Shown here: positions 7,368 through 16,115 of the stretch, in pieces
Numbering within the stretch: the stretch's first letter is position 1
How the letters are laid out: every line of letters starts with the position of its first letter
From: Meiothermus cerbereus DSM 11376
GTDB lineage: Bacteria; Deinococcota; Deinococci; Deinococcales; Thermaceae
Direction: 5' to 3'
Length of the DNA stretch: 64,000 bases
NCBI RefSeq assembly: GCF_000620065.1
Contig: NZ_JHVI01000017.1
Span: 24,006 to 88,005 of the forward strand
Program-made: the position numbers and the translations under genes
Notes under the pieces: generated by a model
What the model was told of the DNA's origin: nothing
Seen by the model: the letters and a program-made list of their open reading frames with translations, nothing else
Databases searched by the model: none

Positions 7368-8132
7368 CTAAACCGGCCTTCCCGCCATCATAAAGCTGGC
7401 CGTCATGCCGCCATCCACCGGCAGAATCGCCCCGGTGATAAAGCTGGCTTTTTCGGAGGCTAGAAATACCACCGCCTGAGCGACTTCTTCGGGTTTTCCC
7501 AGGCGGCGCAGGGCGTGCAGGTCTTCCCAGTCCTGGCGGGTCAGCTCGGGGTGCTCGGAGATCTGGATGGCTTCCAACACGCTCTCGGTGGCGATGGCCC
7601 CCGGCGCGACCGCATTGACCCGGATGTTCATGGGGGCCAGGTCGAGGGCCAACGAACGGGTCAGGTTGACCAGGCCCCCTTTGGAAGCGTTGTAGGCGGC
7701 GTTGTTCTGCTCAGCAAAAAGCCCCTGCACGCTGGCCACGTTCACAATCGCACCCCCGCCGTTTTTGACCATCTCCCGTGCCGAAAGGGCCGAGAGGTGC
7801 ATGGGGGCGGTCAGGTTGACCTCGAGGGTGCGCTGCCACTCGTCCAGCCCCACCTTGAGGGCCGAGCCCGGCGCAGCAATGGCGGCGTTGTTGACCAACA
7901 CATGGATGCTGCCCCACTGCTTGACGGCCTGCTCCACAAAGCGCTCGCGGTGTGTGGCCTGGGCCAGGTCGGCGTAGACGAAGAGGGCGCCTAAGCGCTT
8001 GGCGACCTCGAGGCCTTCGGGTCGAATGTCACACAGCACCAGCAGGGCCTGCTCTTGGGCAAAGGCCTCGGCAATGGCCCGCCCAATGCCCCTTGCGGCC
8101 CCCGTTACCAGCACCACCTTGCCTCGAAACAT
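7368..8132 (-). CDS. SDR-family oxidoreductase (FabG-like)
   Basis: About 254 residues of a classical [11 protein letters not shown] near the N-terminus, NNAA, a catalytic Ser in [15 protein letters not shown] with catalytic Tyr and Lys, and a closing [12 protein letters not shown]. It reduces or oxidises carbonyl/alcohol groups with NAD(P)H; the substrate is not predictable. The frame also allows a TTG two codons upstream (8138). The ATG at 8132 lies 6 bases after TAAACT and is preferred. It ends 8 bases from the convergent DUF4160 gene. Its intact catalytic residues contrast with the SDR-like protein at 4370-5089. Confidence 0.88.
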   Translation of the reverse strand: MFRGKVVLVTGAARGIGRAIAEAFAQEQALLVLCDIRPEGLEVAKRLGALFVYADLAQATHRERFVEQAVKQWGSIHVLVNNAAIAAPGSALKVGLDEWQRTLEVNLTAPMHLSALSAREMVKNGGGAIVNVASVQGLFAEQNNAAYNASKGGLVNLTRSLALDLAPMNIRVNAVAPGAIATESVLEAIQISEHPELTRQDWEDLHALRRLGKPEEVAQAVVFLASEKASFITGAILPVDGGMTASFMMAGRPV

Positions 8133-8138
8133 GCTCAA

Positions 8139-8144
8139 AGTTTA
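8139..8144 (-). promoter_or_regulatory. -10 box of a leaderless promoter for the SDR gene
   Basis: Minus-strand TAAACT ends 6 bases before the ATG at 8132. This settles the choice of ATG over the upstream TTG. Confidence 0.45.
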
Positions 8145-8284
8145 TCCAAAACCAGGTTATTGCGCTCTCCGCTTTGCTATCGCAATCCGAAGAGGGGTTC
8201 AAGCGCTTTCTTGATTTTTGAGCTCGAGCGGTAGCAAACCTGGGGCCGCGTACCTGATTTTCAGGTTATAGTTCTTTTTGCTCC

Positions 8285-9166
8285 TCAGGAGCGGGGAGGG
8301 CGGGTTTTGCCGTCCAGGGTCAGGAGGGGGCCGTAGAGGTCGGGCCTGCGGTCGCGGAAGAAGCCAAAGCTGGCCCGGAAGGCGCGGGCTTCTTCCAGGT
8401 TCAGGTCGGCCAGTAGAACGGTCTCTTCGCTGCGACCGGCCTCGGCTAGCTTGTTGCCCATGTAGTCGGCGATGAAGGAAGAGCCGTAATAGGTCTGGCT
8501 ATAGCCCTCCACCACCTCGGTGCCCACCCGGTTGGCCGCCGCCAGGTAGCAGAGGTTTGCCACCGCGTGGCCGATCATGGCGCGCTGCCACATGTCTTTG
8601 GTGTCGAGGCCCCCGGCCTCGGCGGGCTCGGAGCCGATGGCCGTGGGGTAGAGCAGCAGCTCTGCTCCCAACAGGGCCATGCTGCGGGCGCACTCGGGGA
8701 ACCACTGATCCCAGCAGATGCCCGCTCCGATGACGCCAAAACGGGTCGAAAAGGCCTTGAAGCCGGTATCGCCGGGGTTGAAGTAATACTTTTCTTCGTA
8801 GCCGGGGCCGTCGGGGATGTGCGATTTGCGGTAGATGCCCAGGATTTCGCCCGAAGCGTCCACCAGGGCCAGACTGTTGTAGTAAGCCTGTCCGGCTTTC
8901 TCGAAAAACGAGATAGGCAGAACCACGCCTAGCTCCTGGGCCAACCGCTGGAAGTGGGGTAGAAAAGGGTGGTTTTCCACCGGGTGGGCCAGGGCAAAGA
9001 ACTTCTCCCGCTCGGCCTGGCAAAAGTAGAGGTTCTCGAACAGCTCCGGCAGGAGCACGATGTGGGCCCCCTGGGCGGCGGCCTGGCGTACCATCTGGGT
9101 GGCCTTGGCCACGTTTTGGTCGCGGTCGGTGGTCATGGACATCTGAACCACGGCTAGCTTGGTCAT
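8285..9166 (-). CDS. aguB: N-carbamoylputrescine amidase
   Basis: 293 residues of the nitrilase superfamily with the full Glu-Lys-Cys triad: Glu41 in LLPELFE, Lys114 in YRKSHIPDG and Cys151 in GICWDQWFPE. The YEEKYYFNPGD block is typical of N-carbamoylputrescine amidases. It hydrolyses N-carbamoylputrescine to putrescine, CO2 and ammonia in the cytoplasm. Its ATG overlaps the stop of aguA (ATGA), so the pathway enzymes are translationally coupled. An upstream in-frame start at 9199 lies inside aguA and is rejected. Confidence 0.93.
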   Translation of the reverse strand: MTKLAVVQMSMTTDRDQNVAKATQMVRQAAAQGAHIVLLPELFENLYFCQAEREKFFALAHPVENHPFLPHFQRLAQELGVVLPISFFEKAGQAYYNSLALVDASGEILGIYRKSHIPDGPGYEEKYYFNPGDTGFKAFSTRFGVIGAGICWDQWFPECARSMALLGAELLLYPTAIGSEPAEAGGLDTKDMWQRAMIGHAVANLCYLAAANRVGTEVVEGYSQTYYGSSFIADYMGNKLAEAGRSEETVLLADLNLEEARAFRASFGFFRDRRPDLYGPLLTLDGKTRPPRS

Positions 9167-10224
9167 GACAGCTCCTCTGTGGTGGGCGAAACTTTCCATA
9201 TTTTACCGGCGGGCTGTTGCTGGGTGACGCAGTGGAAGCTACCCCCGCCGGTAATCAGGTAGCGGCTTTTGAGGCCGATAACCTCGCGTCCGGGGAACAA
9301 AGGCCGCAAAATTTCCAGGGCCTTTTCGTCGTGGGGGTCGTCGTAGATGGGCACCAGCACCGCCCCGTTGGCGATGTAGAAGTTGGCGTAGGTGAGGGGC
9401 AAGCGAGTATTGCCGTCCAGCCAGCGGGGGTTTTTGGGCAGAGGTAGCTCCACGATGCGAAAACCCTCCAGACTGCGCAGAATTTCCAGGTTCTCTTGCA
9501 AAGGGCGGTGGTTGGGGTCGTCGGGGTCGGGCGAGACCGAGGTAACGATGGTGTGGGGCGAGGTAAAGCGGGTAAGGGTATCAATGTGGCCGTCGGTGTG
9601 GTCGCCCTCGAGCCCGTCCCCCAGCCAGACCACATGGTCAATGCCCAGGAACTGATTCAAGTAACCCTCGAGCGCCTCCTCATCCAGGCCGGGGTTGCGC
9701 TCTGGCGAGCGCAGGCACTGGCGGGTGGTGAGGCATACGCCCTCCCCGTTGACCTCGAGCGAGCCCCCTTCCATCACGATGCCGGCATGGAATAGCCGCA
9801 TACCCAGGATGCGGGCCATGTGCAGGGGCATCTGGTTGTCCTGCTGGGCCGGGTACTTCCCCCCCCAGCCGTTAAACTCCCAGTTGACGGCGGCCACCTC
9901 GGCTCCAGAAGCCGTGGCGCGGGAAACAAATATGGCCCCGGAGTCGCGCAGCCACAGGTCGTCGTGGGGGATGTGGTGGAAGTGAATGGGGCCACTAAGC
10001 CGGGCCTGGGCGTCTTGCTCGGATTCCTCGTCGTTTACTACCAGGTGCACTGGCTCGAAGCGGGCCAGCGTGTTGACAAAGGCTGCGAACTCCTGCCGCA
10101 CGGGTTCCAGGTAGCCCAGCCATTTCTCTTCGTCGTAGGGCCAGGCCGTCCAGGTGGCGGCATGGGGGGCCCACTCGGCGGGCATAGCAAAGCCCAGGGC
10201 GCGGGGGGTGAGGGTCTTCTCCAC
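9163..10224 (-). CDS. aguA: Agmatine deiminase
   Basis: 353 residues of the peptidyl-arginine-deiminase fold. The catalytic Cys332 lies in GGGSFHCVTQQQP, with the conserved EGGSLEVNGEG and DGHIDTLTRF blocks upstream. It converts agmatine to N-carbamoylputrescine, which the adjacent aguB product turns into putrescine. The start is GTG at 10224. TATACT lies 9 bases upstream on the minus strand, so the transcript has almost no leader. With aguB this gives arginine-derived putrescine, a precursor for the polyamines that thermophiles need. Confidence 0.95.
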   Translation of the reverse strand: MEKTLTPRALGFAMPAEWAPHAATWTAWPYDEEKWLGYLEPVRQEFAAFVNTLARFEPVHLVVNDEESEQDAQARLSGPIHFHHIPHDDLWLRDSGAIFVSRATASGAEVAAVNWEFNGWGGKYPAQQDNQMPLHMARILGMRLFHAGIVMEGGSLEVNGEGVCLTTRQCLRSPERNPGLDEEALEGYLNQFLGIDHVVWLGDGLEGDHTDGHIDTLTRFTSPHTIVTSVSPDPDDPNHRPLQENLEILRSLEGFRIVELPLPKNPRWLDGNTRLPLTYANFYIANGAVLVPIYDDPHDEKALEILRPLFPGREVIGLKSRYLITGGGSFHCVTQQQPAGKIWKVSPTTEELS

Positions 10225-10233
10225 AAAAGCTAG

Positions 10234-10239
10234 AGTATA
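10234..10239 (-). promoter_or_regulatory. -10 box for aguA-aguB
   Basis: Minus-strand TATACT, 9 bases before the GTG at 10224. No convincing -35 box is seen. Confidence 0.4.
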
Positions 10240-10317
10240 ACAGCTTGGTGAACAGCCGCGTCAGCGGTCTGTCCCAAAGGGGATCGTCCGCTGGTGAACC
10301 GCGATGAAATGACCCCG

Positions 10318-11430
10318 CTATAGGGCCTGCAGGGCGGCCTCGAGGTCGGCCCAGAGGTCCTCCACGTCCTCGATGCCCACACTCAGCCGCAAAAGCGAGG
10401 GGGGCAGGTGGGTCTGGCCGGGGATGGCCGCCCGCCGCTCCATGGTGCTCTCCACCCCCCCCAGGCTGGTGGCGTGGCGGATGAGCTGTACGTTGCGGCA
10501 GAGCGCATCGGCCTCGGCGGCCCCGCCCAAGAGGTCGAAGGAGATGATGGTGCCGAAGCCCTTGAGCACCCGTTTGGCAATGGCGTGGGTGGGGTGGGAG
10601 GGCAGGCCCGGATACCGCACGCGGGCCACCTGGGGGTGCTGCTGTAGGCGTTCGGCCAGCGCCTGGGCGTTTTCCTGCGCTTTTTGCAGGCGGAGCGCCA
10701 GCGTGCGCGCCCCCCGCACCGCCAGGAAGGCCTCGAGGGTGCCGGGGGTGGCCCCGTTTAACGTCCGGGATTTTTGCAGGGTCTGCCAGAGGGCCTCGTC
10801 GCGGGTGGTGGCGATTCCGCCCAGCAGGTCGGAGTGGCCGCCAATAAACTTGGTGACCGACTGGATCGAGACCGTGGCGCCAAACTCGAGCGGCTGCTGG
10901 TTCAGGGGGGTGGCAAAGGTGTTGTCCACCGCCAGTATGGCCCCGGGTTTGCGTGGGGCCGAGCCAATGGCCGCCAGATCCACCACCGTAAGCAGGGGAT
11001 TGGAGGGGGACTCGAGCCAGATCAGGTCGGCCTCCGCGCAGGCGCGAATCCAGCCCTCGGTATCCTCCAGCGCCAGCCGTTGCACCGACCAGCGCCCTTT
11101 TTCGGCCCCCACCAGGGCCAGCCCCACCACCCCCTGGTAGCAGTCGTCCGGCAGCACCACCACTGCCCCTGGCGGAAGCTGGTCGAAGACCGCCGCCACC
11201 GCGGCCATGCCCGAGGCGAAGGCCACCGCCCGACCGGCCTCGAGGCCCCCCACGATCTCCTCGAGGGCCTCCCAGGTCGGCGTGCCGCCGTCGCGGGCAT
11301 AGGCCCGCTCTTTGCCCAGAATAAAGTTGGAGGCCGGAACCAGCGGGGTGTTCAGGGGTTGGCCGGGCTCGGAGGGGCGGCCGGCCGCCACCAGCCAGGA
11401 GGCCGGTTTGAGTTGGGAGGGCTTGTCCAC
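10318..11430 (-). CDS. metB: Cystathionine gamma-synthase/lyase family PLP enzyme
   Basis: About 370 residues of the Cys/Met metabolism PLP family. The Schiff-base lysine is in SVTKFIGGHSD (about residue 194), with LESPSNPLL and VDNTFATP upstream and GGVESTMERR near the end. Members make or break cystathionine in transsulfuration; synthase, gamma-lyase and homocysteine/sulfhydrylase roles cannot be separated from sequence, so metB is tentative. GTG at 11448 is an alternative start. GTG at 11430 lies 7 bases after TATACT and is preferred. The promoter faces the divergent gene at 11465. Confidence 0.82.
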   Translation of the reverse strand: MDKPSQLKPASWLVAAGRPSEPGQPLNTPLVPASNFILGKERAYARDGGTPTWEALEEIVGGLEAGRAVAFASGMAAVAAVFDQLPPGAVVVLPDDCYQGVVGLALVGAEKGRWSVQRLALEDTEGWIRACAEADLIWLESPSNPLLTVVDLAAIGSAPRKPGAILAVDNTFATPLNQQPLEFGATVSIQSVTKFIGGHSDLLGGIATTRDEALWQTLQKSRTLNGATPGTLEAFLAVRGARTLALRLQKAQENAQALAERLQQHPQVARVRYPGLPSHPTHAIAKRVLKGFGTIISFDLLGGAAEADALCRNVQLIRHATSLGGVESTMERRAAIPGQTHLPPSLLRLSVGIEDVEDLWADLEAALQAL

Positions 11431-11437
11431 GCCCGCA

Positions 11438-11443
11438 AGTATA
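11438..11443 (-). promoter_or_regulatory. -10 box of a leaderless promoter for the cystathionine enzyme
   Basis: Minus-strand TATACT, 7 bases before GTG at 11430. It lies only 10 bases from the -10 box of the divergent gene, so the two promoters must compete for space. Confidence 0.45.
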
Positions 11444-11452
11444 CCCACCTGC

Positions 11453-11458
11453 TACACT
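11453..11458 (+). promoter_or_regulatory. -10 box of a leaderless promoter for the 77-residue protein
   Basis: TACACT ends 6 bases before ATG at 11465. Confidence 0.45.
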
Positions 11459-11464
11459 GAAGAC

Positions 11465-11698
11465 ATGGTTCAACTATTCAACGCCGAGACCGGCGAGCAC
11501 ATCGGCGAGATCAGCCAGGCACAGCTCGAGTTTCTGGTCGCGCAGATGGAAGAAGAGCATCCCGAAGACCAGGACTACTACCTGAACGCCGATCTGCTCG
11601 AGGCCTGGCGCCAGCAGGGCGCCGACCCCGCCCTGCTGGACTTGCTGCAAAAAGCCATGGCAGATAAAGAAGAGCTAACCATCCGCTGGTCGAAGTAG
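11465..11698 (+). CDS. Small acidic protein, hypothetical
   Basis: 77 residues, strongly acidic in the first two thirds (EEEHPEDQDYY), predicted helical, no Cys and no membrane segment. I do not recognise a family. The leaderless promoter and the overall Leu/Glu/Ala composition support expression. It is divergent from the cystathionine enzyme and convergent with the histidine phosphatase, 9 bases apart at the stops. Confidence 0.6.
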   Translation: MVQLFNAETGEHIGEISQAQLEFLVAQMEEEHPEDQDYYLNADLLEAWRQQGADPALLDLLQKAMADKEELTIRWSK

Positions 11699-11707
11699 CG
11701 TTGGACT

Positions 11708-12346
11708 TTACGAAAGCGTGGCTTCGTCCATCAGCCCCTCGGCCCAGGCCTCGAGGTGGCCCACATCGCCAATCGAGAGCGCGACGCCCTCGGGATAGAG
11801 CAGGCGGGTGATGGAGGTGTTCTGGATCTGGAACTTGCGCCAGGTACCGTTCTCTAGCTCGAGCACCATCTTGAGCGCCGCTCGGATGACCCCGCCGTGG
11901 GTCACCACAATGAACCGCCCTTCTGGTAACTCCTCGAAAAATTCCTGCACCCGCCGGGCCAGGTCGGCCATGCTTTCGCCGCCGGGGCGCCGGGTGTTCC
12001 AGGGGTCGCGCTGGATGGCTTGGTGGAACTCGGGGTAGAGCTTTTCCATCTCGCTGCGCAAGAGCCCCTGCAGTTCGCCCGCATAAATCTCGCGCAGGCG
12101 GGGGTCGTAGACGGGCGTGAGGTGCAAAGCCTCGGCGATGGGCTTGGCGGTGAGGGCGGCCCGTTGCAGGTCGGAGCTGTAGAGGCCATCGAAGCCCTGG
12201 CGGCAGGCGGCCAGGCGTTCGGCCACCCGGTAGGCCTGGTGCAGACCCTGGGGCGAGAGATTGACGTCAAAATGCCCTTGAAAGCGCCCTTCGGCATTCC
12301 AGGGCGTCTCCCCGTGGCGTAGAAGCCATAGCTCTTTCGTTTGCAT
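11708..12346 (-). CDS. Histidine phosphatase family protein
   Basis: 212 residues. The family signature LLRHGETPWN is at 8-17, with phospho-accepting His11. Also present are the YSSDLQRA block, the acid residue in REIYAGELQG and the second His in VTHGGVIRAAL. These match cofactor-independent-looking phosphatases of the phosphoglycerate mutase-like (2H) branch; alpha-ribazole phosphatase and general phosphatases share the motifs. It lies 19 bases after purM on the same strand and is likely the last gene of the gatB-purM operon. Substrate unknown. Confidence 0.85.
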   Translation of the reverse strand: MQTKELWLLRHGETPWNAEGRFQGHFDVNLSPQGLHQAYRVAERLAACRQGFDGLYSSDLQRAALTAKPIAEALHLTPVYDPRLREIYAGELQGLLRSEMEKLYPEFHQAIQRDPWNTRRPGGESMADLARRVQEFFEELPEGRFIVVTHGGVIRAALKMVLELENGTWRKFQIQNTSITRLLYPEGVALSIGDVGHLEAWAEGLMDEATLS

Positions 12347-12365
12347 AAGGGTGGGGGGCAGGGTT

Positions 12366-13369
<1,004 letters not shown>

Positions 13370-13373
<4 letters not shown>

Positions 13374-14794
13374 AGCTCGACCCCCAGCATTTCGCCCAGC
13401 ATCTTCTTGACCACGTCGGCCTTGGCGGTGCCCCGGGTTTCCTTCATGATGGGCCCCAGCAGGGCGTTGGCGGCCTTGAGGTTGCCCCCCTTGACCTGCT
13501 CCGCCACCCTGGGGTTGGCCGCCACCACCCGTTCCACAATGGGCCGCAGTGTGCTTTCGTCCGAGACCGAGCGCAGGCCGCGCTCCTCCACCAGCTGCAA
13601 CGGGCTGGCCCCTTGCATCACCTCGGGCAGAAGCTGGCTCAAGACCCGGTTGGTGATCTCGCGCCTTTCGAAGAGGCCGGCCAGCGCGGCCAGGTGTTGG
13701 GGGGTGAGGGCGGTTTGCTGCACCTCCAGTTGCCGCTCGTTCAGGTAACCGGCCACATCGGCGTTGAGCAGGTTGGCGATGGTCTGGGGGTTGCCCTGGT
13801 AGTGGGCCAGTGTTTGGTCGAAAAACTGGGCCAGCGAGGGGCTATAGGCCAGAATTTCCGCGTCATAGGGGCGCACCCCGGCTTCCACGTAGCGGGCATA
13901 CTTCTGGGCCGGCAGCTCGGGCATGCTGGCTTGGAGCCGCATAAGCCAGGCCTCGTCCACCACGATGGGGGGCAGGTCGGGGTCGGGAAAGTAGCGGTAG
14001 TCGGCCTCGCCTTCTTTGAGGCGCATGACGTAGGTTTTGCCGGCGGCCTCGTCCCAGCCTAGGGTGGCCTGTTCCACCTTGCGGCCACTGCGCAGCAGTT
14101 CTTGCTGCCGCTTGATCTCATACTCGAGGGCCCGCGCCACGCTGCGGAAGGAGTTGAGGTTCTTGATTTCCACCTTGGTGCCCAAAGGCCCCCCCACGGG
14201 CCGCACCGAGACGTTCACATCGGCCCGCATCTTGCCTTCCTCGGGGTTGGCATCCGAAACACCCAGGGTCTGGGCAATGGAGCGTATGTGGGAGAGGAAG
14301 ACCCGGGCCTGCTCGGGGGTGCGGATATCCGGCTCGGTCACCATCTCGATGAGGGGCGAACCGGCCCGGTTGAGGTCTATGAGGGAGTAGGAAGCCCCCT
14401 CGGGGTGGGTGGACTTGGCCGCGTCTTCCTCGAGGTGCACCCGTTTGATGCGGATGGTCTGCCCCTCCACCTCCAGATGCCCGTGCTCGGCGATGGGCAG
14501 GTCGTACTGCGAGATCTGATAGTTTTTGGGCATATCCGGGTAGTAGTAGCTCTTGCGGTGAAACTGTGTCCAGGGGGCAATCCGGCAGTTCAGAGCCAGC
14601 CCAAACAAAATGCCATAGTCTACCGCCTGGGCGTTGACCACCGGCAGCACCCCCGGCAGCCCCAAGCAGACCGGGCAGGTGTGGGTGTTGGGGGGGTCAC
14701 CGAAATAATCGGCGTCGCAACTGCAGAACATCTTGCTTTTGGTTTTGAGGTGCAGGTGGACTTCCAGTCCCACCACCGCTTCGAACTCCGGCAT
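13370..14794 (-). CDS. gatB: Asp-tRNA(Asn)/Glu-tRNA(Gln) amidotransferase subunit B
   Basis: 474 residues. VGLEVHLHL at the N-terminus, the zinc Cys pairs in MFCSCDADYFG and THTCPVCLGLPG, the KSYYYPDMPKNYQISQYD block, and a C-terminal YqeY-like tail domain are all as in GatB. With GatA and GatC it converts misacylated Glu-tRNA(Gln) or Asp-tRNA(Asn). gatA and gatC are not in the window. The start has TAATAT 6 bases upstream, a leaderless promoter for the gatB-purM-phosphatase operon. Confidence 0.97.
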
Positions 14795-14800
14795 ACCCGG

Positions 14801-14806
14801 ATATTA
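14801..14806 (-). promoter_or_regulatory. -10 box of the leaderless gatB promoter
   Basis: Minus-strand TAATAT ends 6 bases before ATG at 14794. The overlapping TATAAT is 8 bases away. Either gives a leaderless start. Confidence 0.5.
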
Positions 14807-14930
14807 TAGGGCGCTCTTCCTTGCTAATTTCACTGCTGTGTTCTGTGCAAGCTGCGATAGGGCGACAACTGTCTTCAGGCCCACGTTTAAAAAAAGCTCG
14901 CTGGCTAGTATGGGCCTGGAGGTCATAAAG

Positions 14931-15359
14931 ATGTCTGAACCGATGCGCAAAGCAACACCCGGCGTAGCGATGGACAAGATCTGGCGGGCCGCCCTGATTG
15001 GGGGGGTGCTGTCGGCGGTGGGCAACGTGGTGGTGTTTTTGGTGGCGGGCTGGCTGGGAATTAGCCTACAGGTTACCGCTGCTCCGGGCTCGAGCACCCT
15101 GGTGCCGCTACAAATTGGGCAGGTGATTGTGGCCAGCCTGCTTCCGGCCCTGCCCGCGGGCTTGCTGCTGGTGGTTCTGGCCCGCTTTATGCCCAACCCC
15201 TGGACCGTGTTTATGGCGGTTGCGGGGGTGTTTCTGCTGGTTTCCTTTATGGGCCCCATCAACCTTCCCACCGACCCCGCCAACGAGCTGGTGCTGAACC
15301 TGATGCACGTGGTATCGGCGGTGGCGATTGTGGGCGCTTTGTGGAGGTTTGCTCGCTAA
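14931..15359 (+). CDS. Four-helix integral membrane protein (DUF6069-like)
   Basis: 142 residues from ATG at 14931, preceded by GGAGGT. It has four hydrophobic helices at about 15-40, 60-85, 90-110 and 120-140, with a conserved-looking GPINLPTDPANELVLNLMHVV stretch split over the last loop and helix. The layout resembles the DUF6069 family of unknown function. The open frame extends upstream through gatB's promoter, but that part is not credible coding. Confidence 0.6.
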   Translation: MSEPMRKATPGVAMDKIWRAALIGGVLSAVGNVVVFLVAGWLGISLQVTAAPGSSTLVPLQIGQVIVASLLPALPAGLLLVVLARFMPNPWTVFMAVAGVFLLVSFMGPINLPTDPANELVLNLMHVVSAVAIVGALWRFAR

Positions 15360-15397
15360 AAGCCCAAGTGGCCGTGGAAGTCAGCGCGAGCAGGTGC

Positions 15398-15403
15398 TAG
15401 AAT
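15398..15403 (+). promoter_or_regulatory. -10 box for tRNA-Arg
   Basis: TAGAAT lies 28 bases before the tRNA 5' end. The -35 region is weak. Confidence 0.35.
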
Positions 15404-15431
15404 CTGGGTTGCTTGCCTGGGCAAGCCCTTT

Positions 15432-15509
15432 GCGCTCGTAGCTCAGCTTGGATAGAGCGAAGGTTTCCTAAACCTTAGGTCGCAGGTTCGAGTCCTGCCG
15501 GGCGCACCA
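15432..15509 (+). tRNA. tRNA-Arg (anticodon CCU)
   Basis: 78 bases with an encoded CCA. The acceptor stem GCGCTCG/CGGGCGC closes with one T-G pair. The anticodon stem AAGGT/ACCTT frames the loop TTCCTAA with anticodon CCT. The T arm has GGTTCGAGTCC. A perfect 11-bp terminator hairpin follows. A decayed integrase lies beside its 3' end, and tRNA 3' ends are common attachment sites for tyrosine recombinases. Confidence 0.95.
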
Positions 15510-15522
15510 GTACAGGACGTAA

Positions 15523-15558
15523 AAACCCGAGGGTAAGCATCCCTCGGGTTTGTCCTTT
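15523..15558 (+). terminator. Terminator after tRNA-Arg
   Basis: AAACCCGAGGG and CCCTCGGGTTT form a perfect 11-bp stem with a 7-base loop, followed by a T-rich stretch (GTCCTTTT). Confidence 0.75.
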
Positions 15559-15583
15559 TACGGTGATTTTACGGTTTATGGAT

Positions 15584-16115
15584 TCAGGCCTTAGCGCGGG
15601 GTTGCGTTAGTAGGGCTTCAAGGTCAATCACCCAGCCCCGGCGCTCTTGCTCCAGCAGATGCCGGTACACCCCTAGCGTGATGTTGGGGTTGGCGTGTCC
15701 CATCCGCTCCGCTACCAGTTCCAGTGGTGCACCGTTAGCCAGCAGGTGGCTACCGTAGCTGTGCCTGAGGTGGTGCACCCGCAAGGGCGGGATACCCAGC
15801 TTAGCCACAATGCGGCGCAAGGCATGGCCCGGCGCGTTGTAATCCAGCGGCTTGCTCGAGTTGTTGCCAGGGAATACCCACATGCCGGATTGGGGTTCTC
15901 GCCCAGCAGTTCCGCATACCAGGCCCGGTACTGTTTCAGGCGCTCCAGGGTAGCGTGAGGTATGGGCATGGTGCGGGCGCTACTGGCTGTCTTGGGGGCC
16001 TGTGATGCGGTAGGCGCTATAGGCCCGGCAAATGCTCAGGGTTCCGGCCTCGAGGTCGGGGACGCGGAAAGCGGCTTTGGGCGGCTCGCTATCGTCGTCG
16101 TCGTTGATGCTAAGG
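15584..16115 (-). pseudogene. Tyrosine recombinase (phage-type integrase) remnant, frameshifted
   Basis: Three minus-strand frames joined in order give the C-terminal catalytic half of a tyrosine integrase. DLEAGTLSICRAYSAYRITG is about 16030-16095, PKTASSARTMPIPHATLERL is about 15925-15990, and GMWVFPGNN through the end is in 15584-15886. The last part keeps HHLRHSYGSHLLANGAPL, the LVAERMGH box and the catalytic Tyr in GVYRHLL. The frame changes near 15990-16030 and near 15886, and the N-terminal core-binding part is missing, replaced by the end of hrpB. It is the fossil of an element probably inserted at tRNA-Arg. Confidence 0.8.

Noticed and set aside
9995..11473. Open frame of 492 codons on the minus strand
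   Set aside because: It overlaps the agmatine deiminase and cystathionine genes in another frame and is full of Gly/Arg/Pro/Ala, typical of a GC-rich shadow frame.
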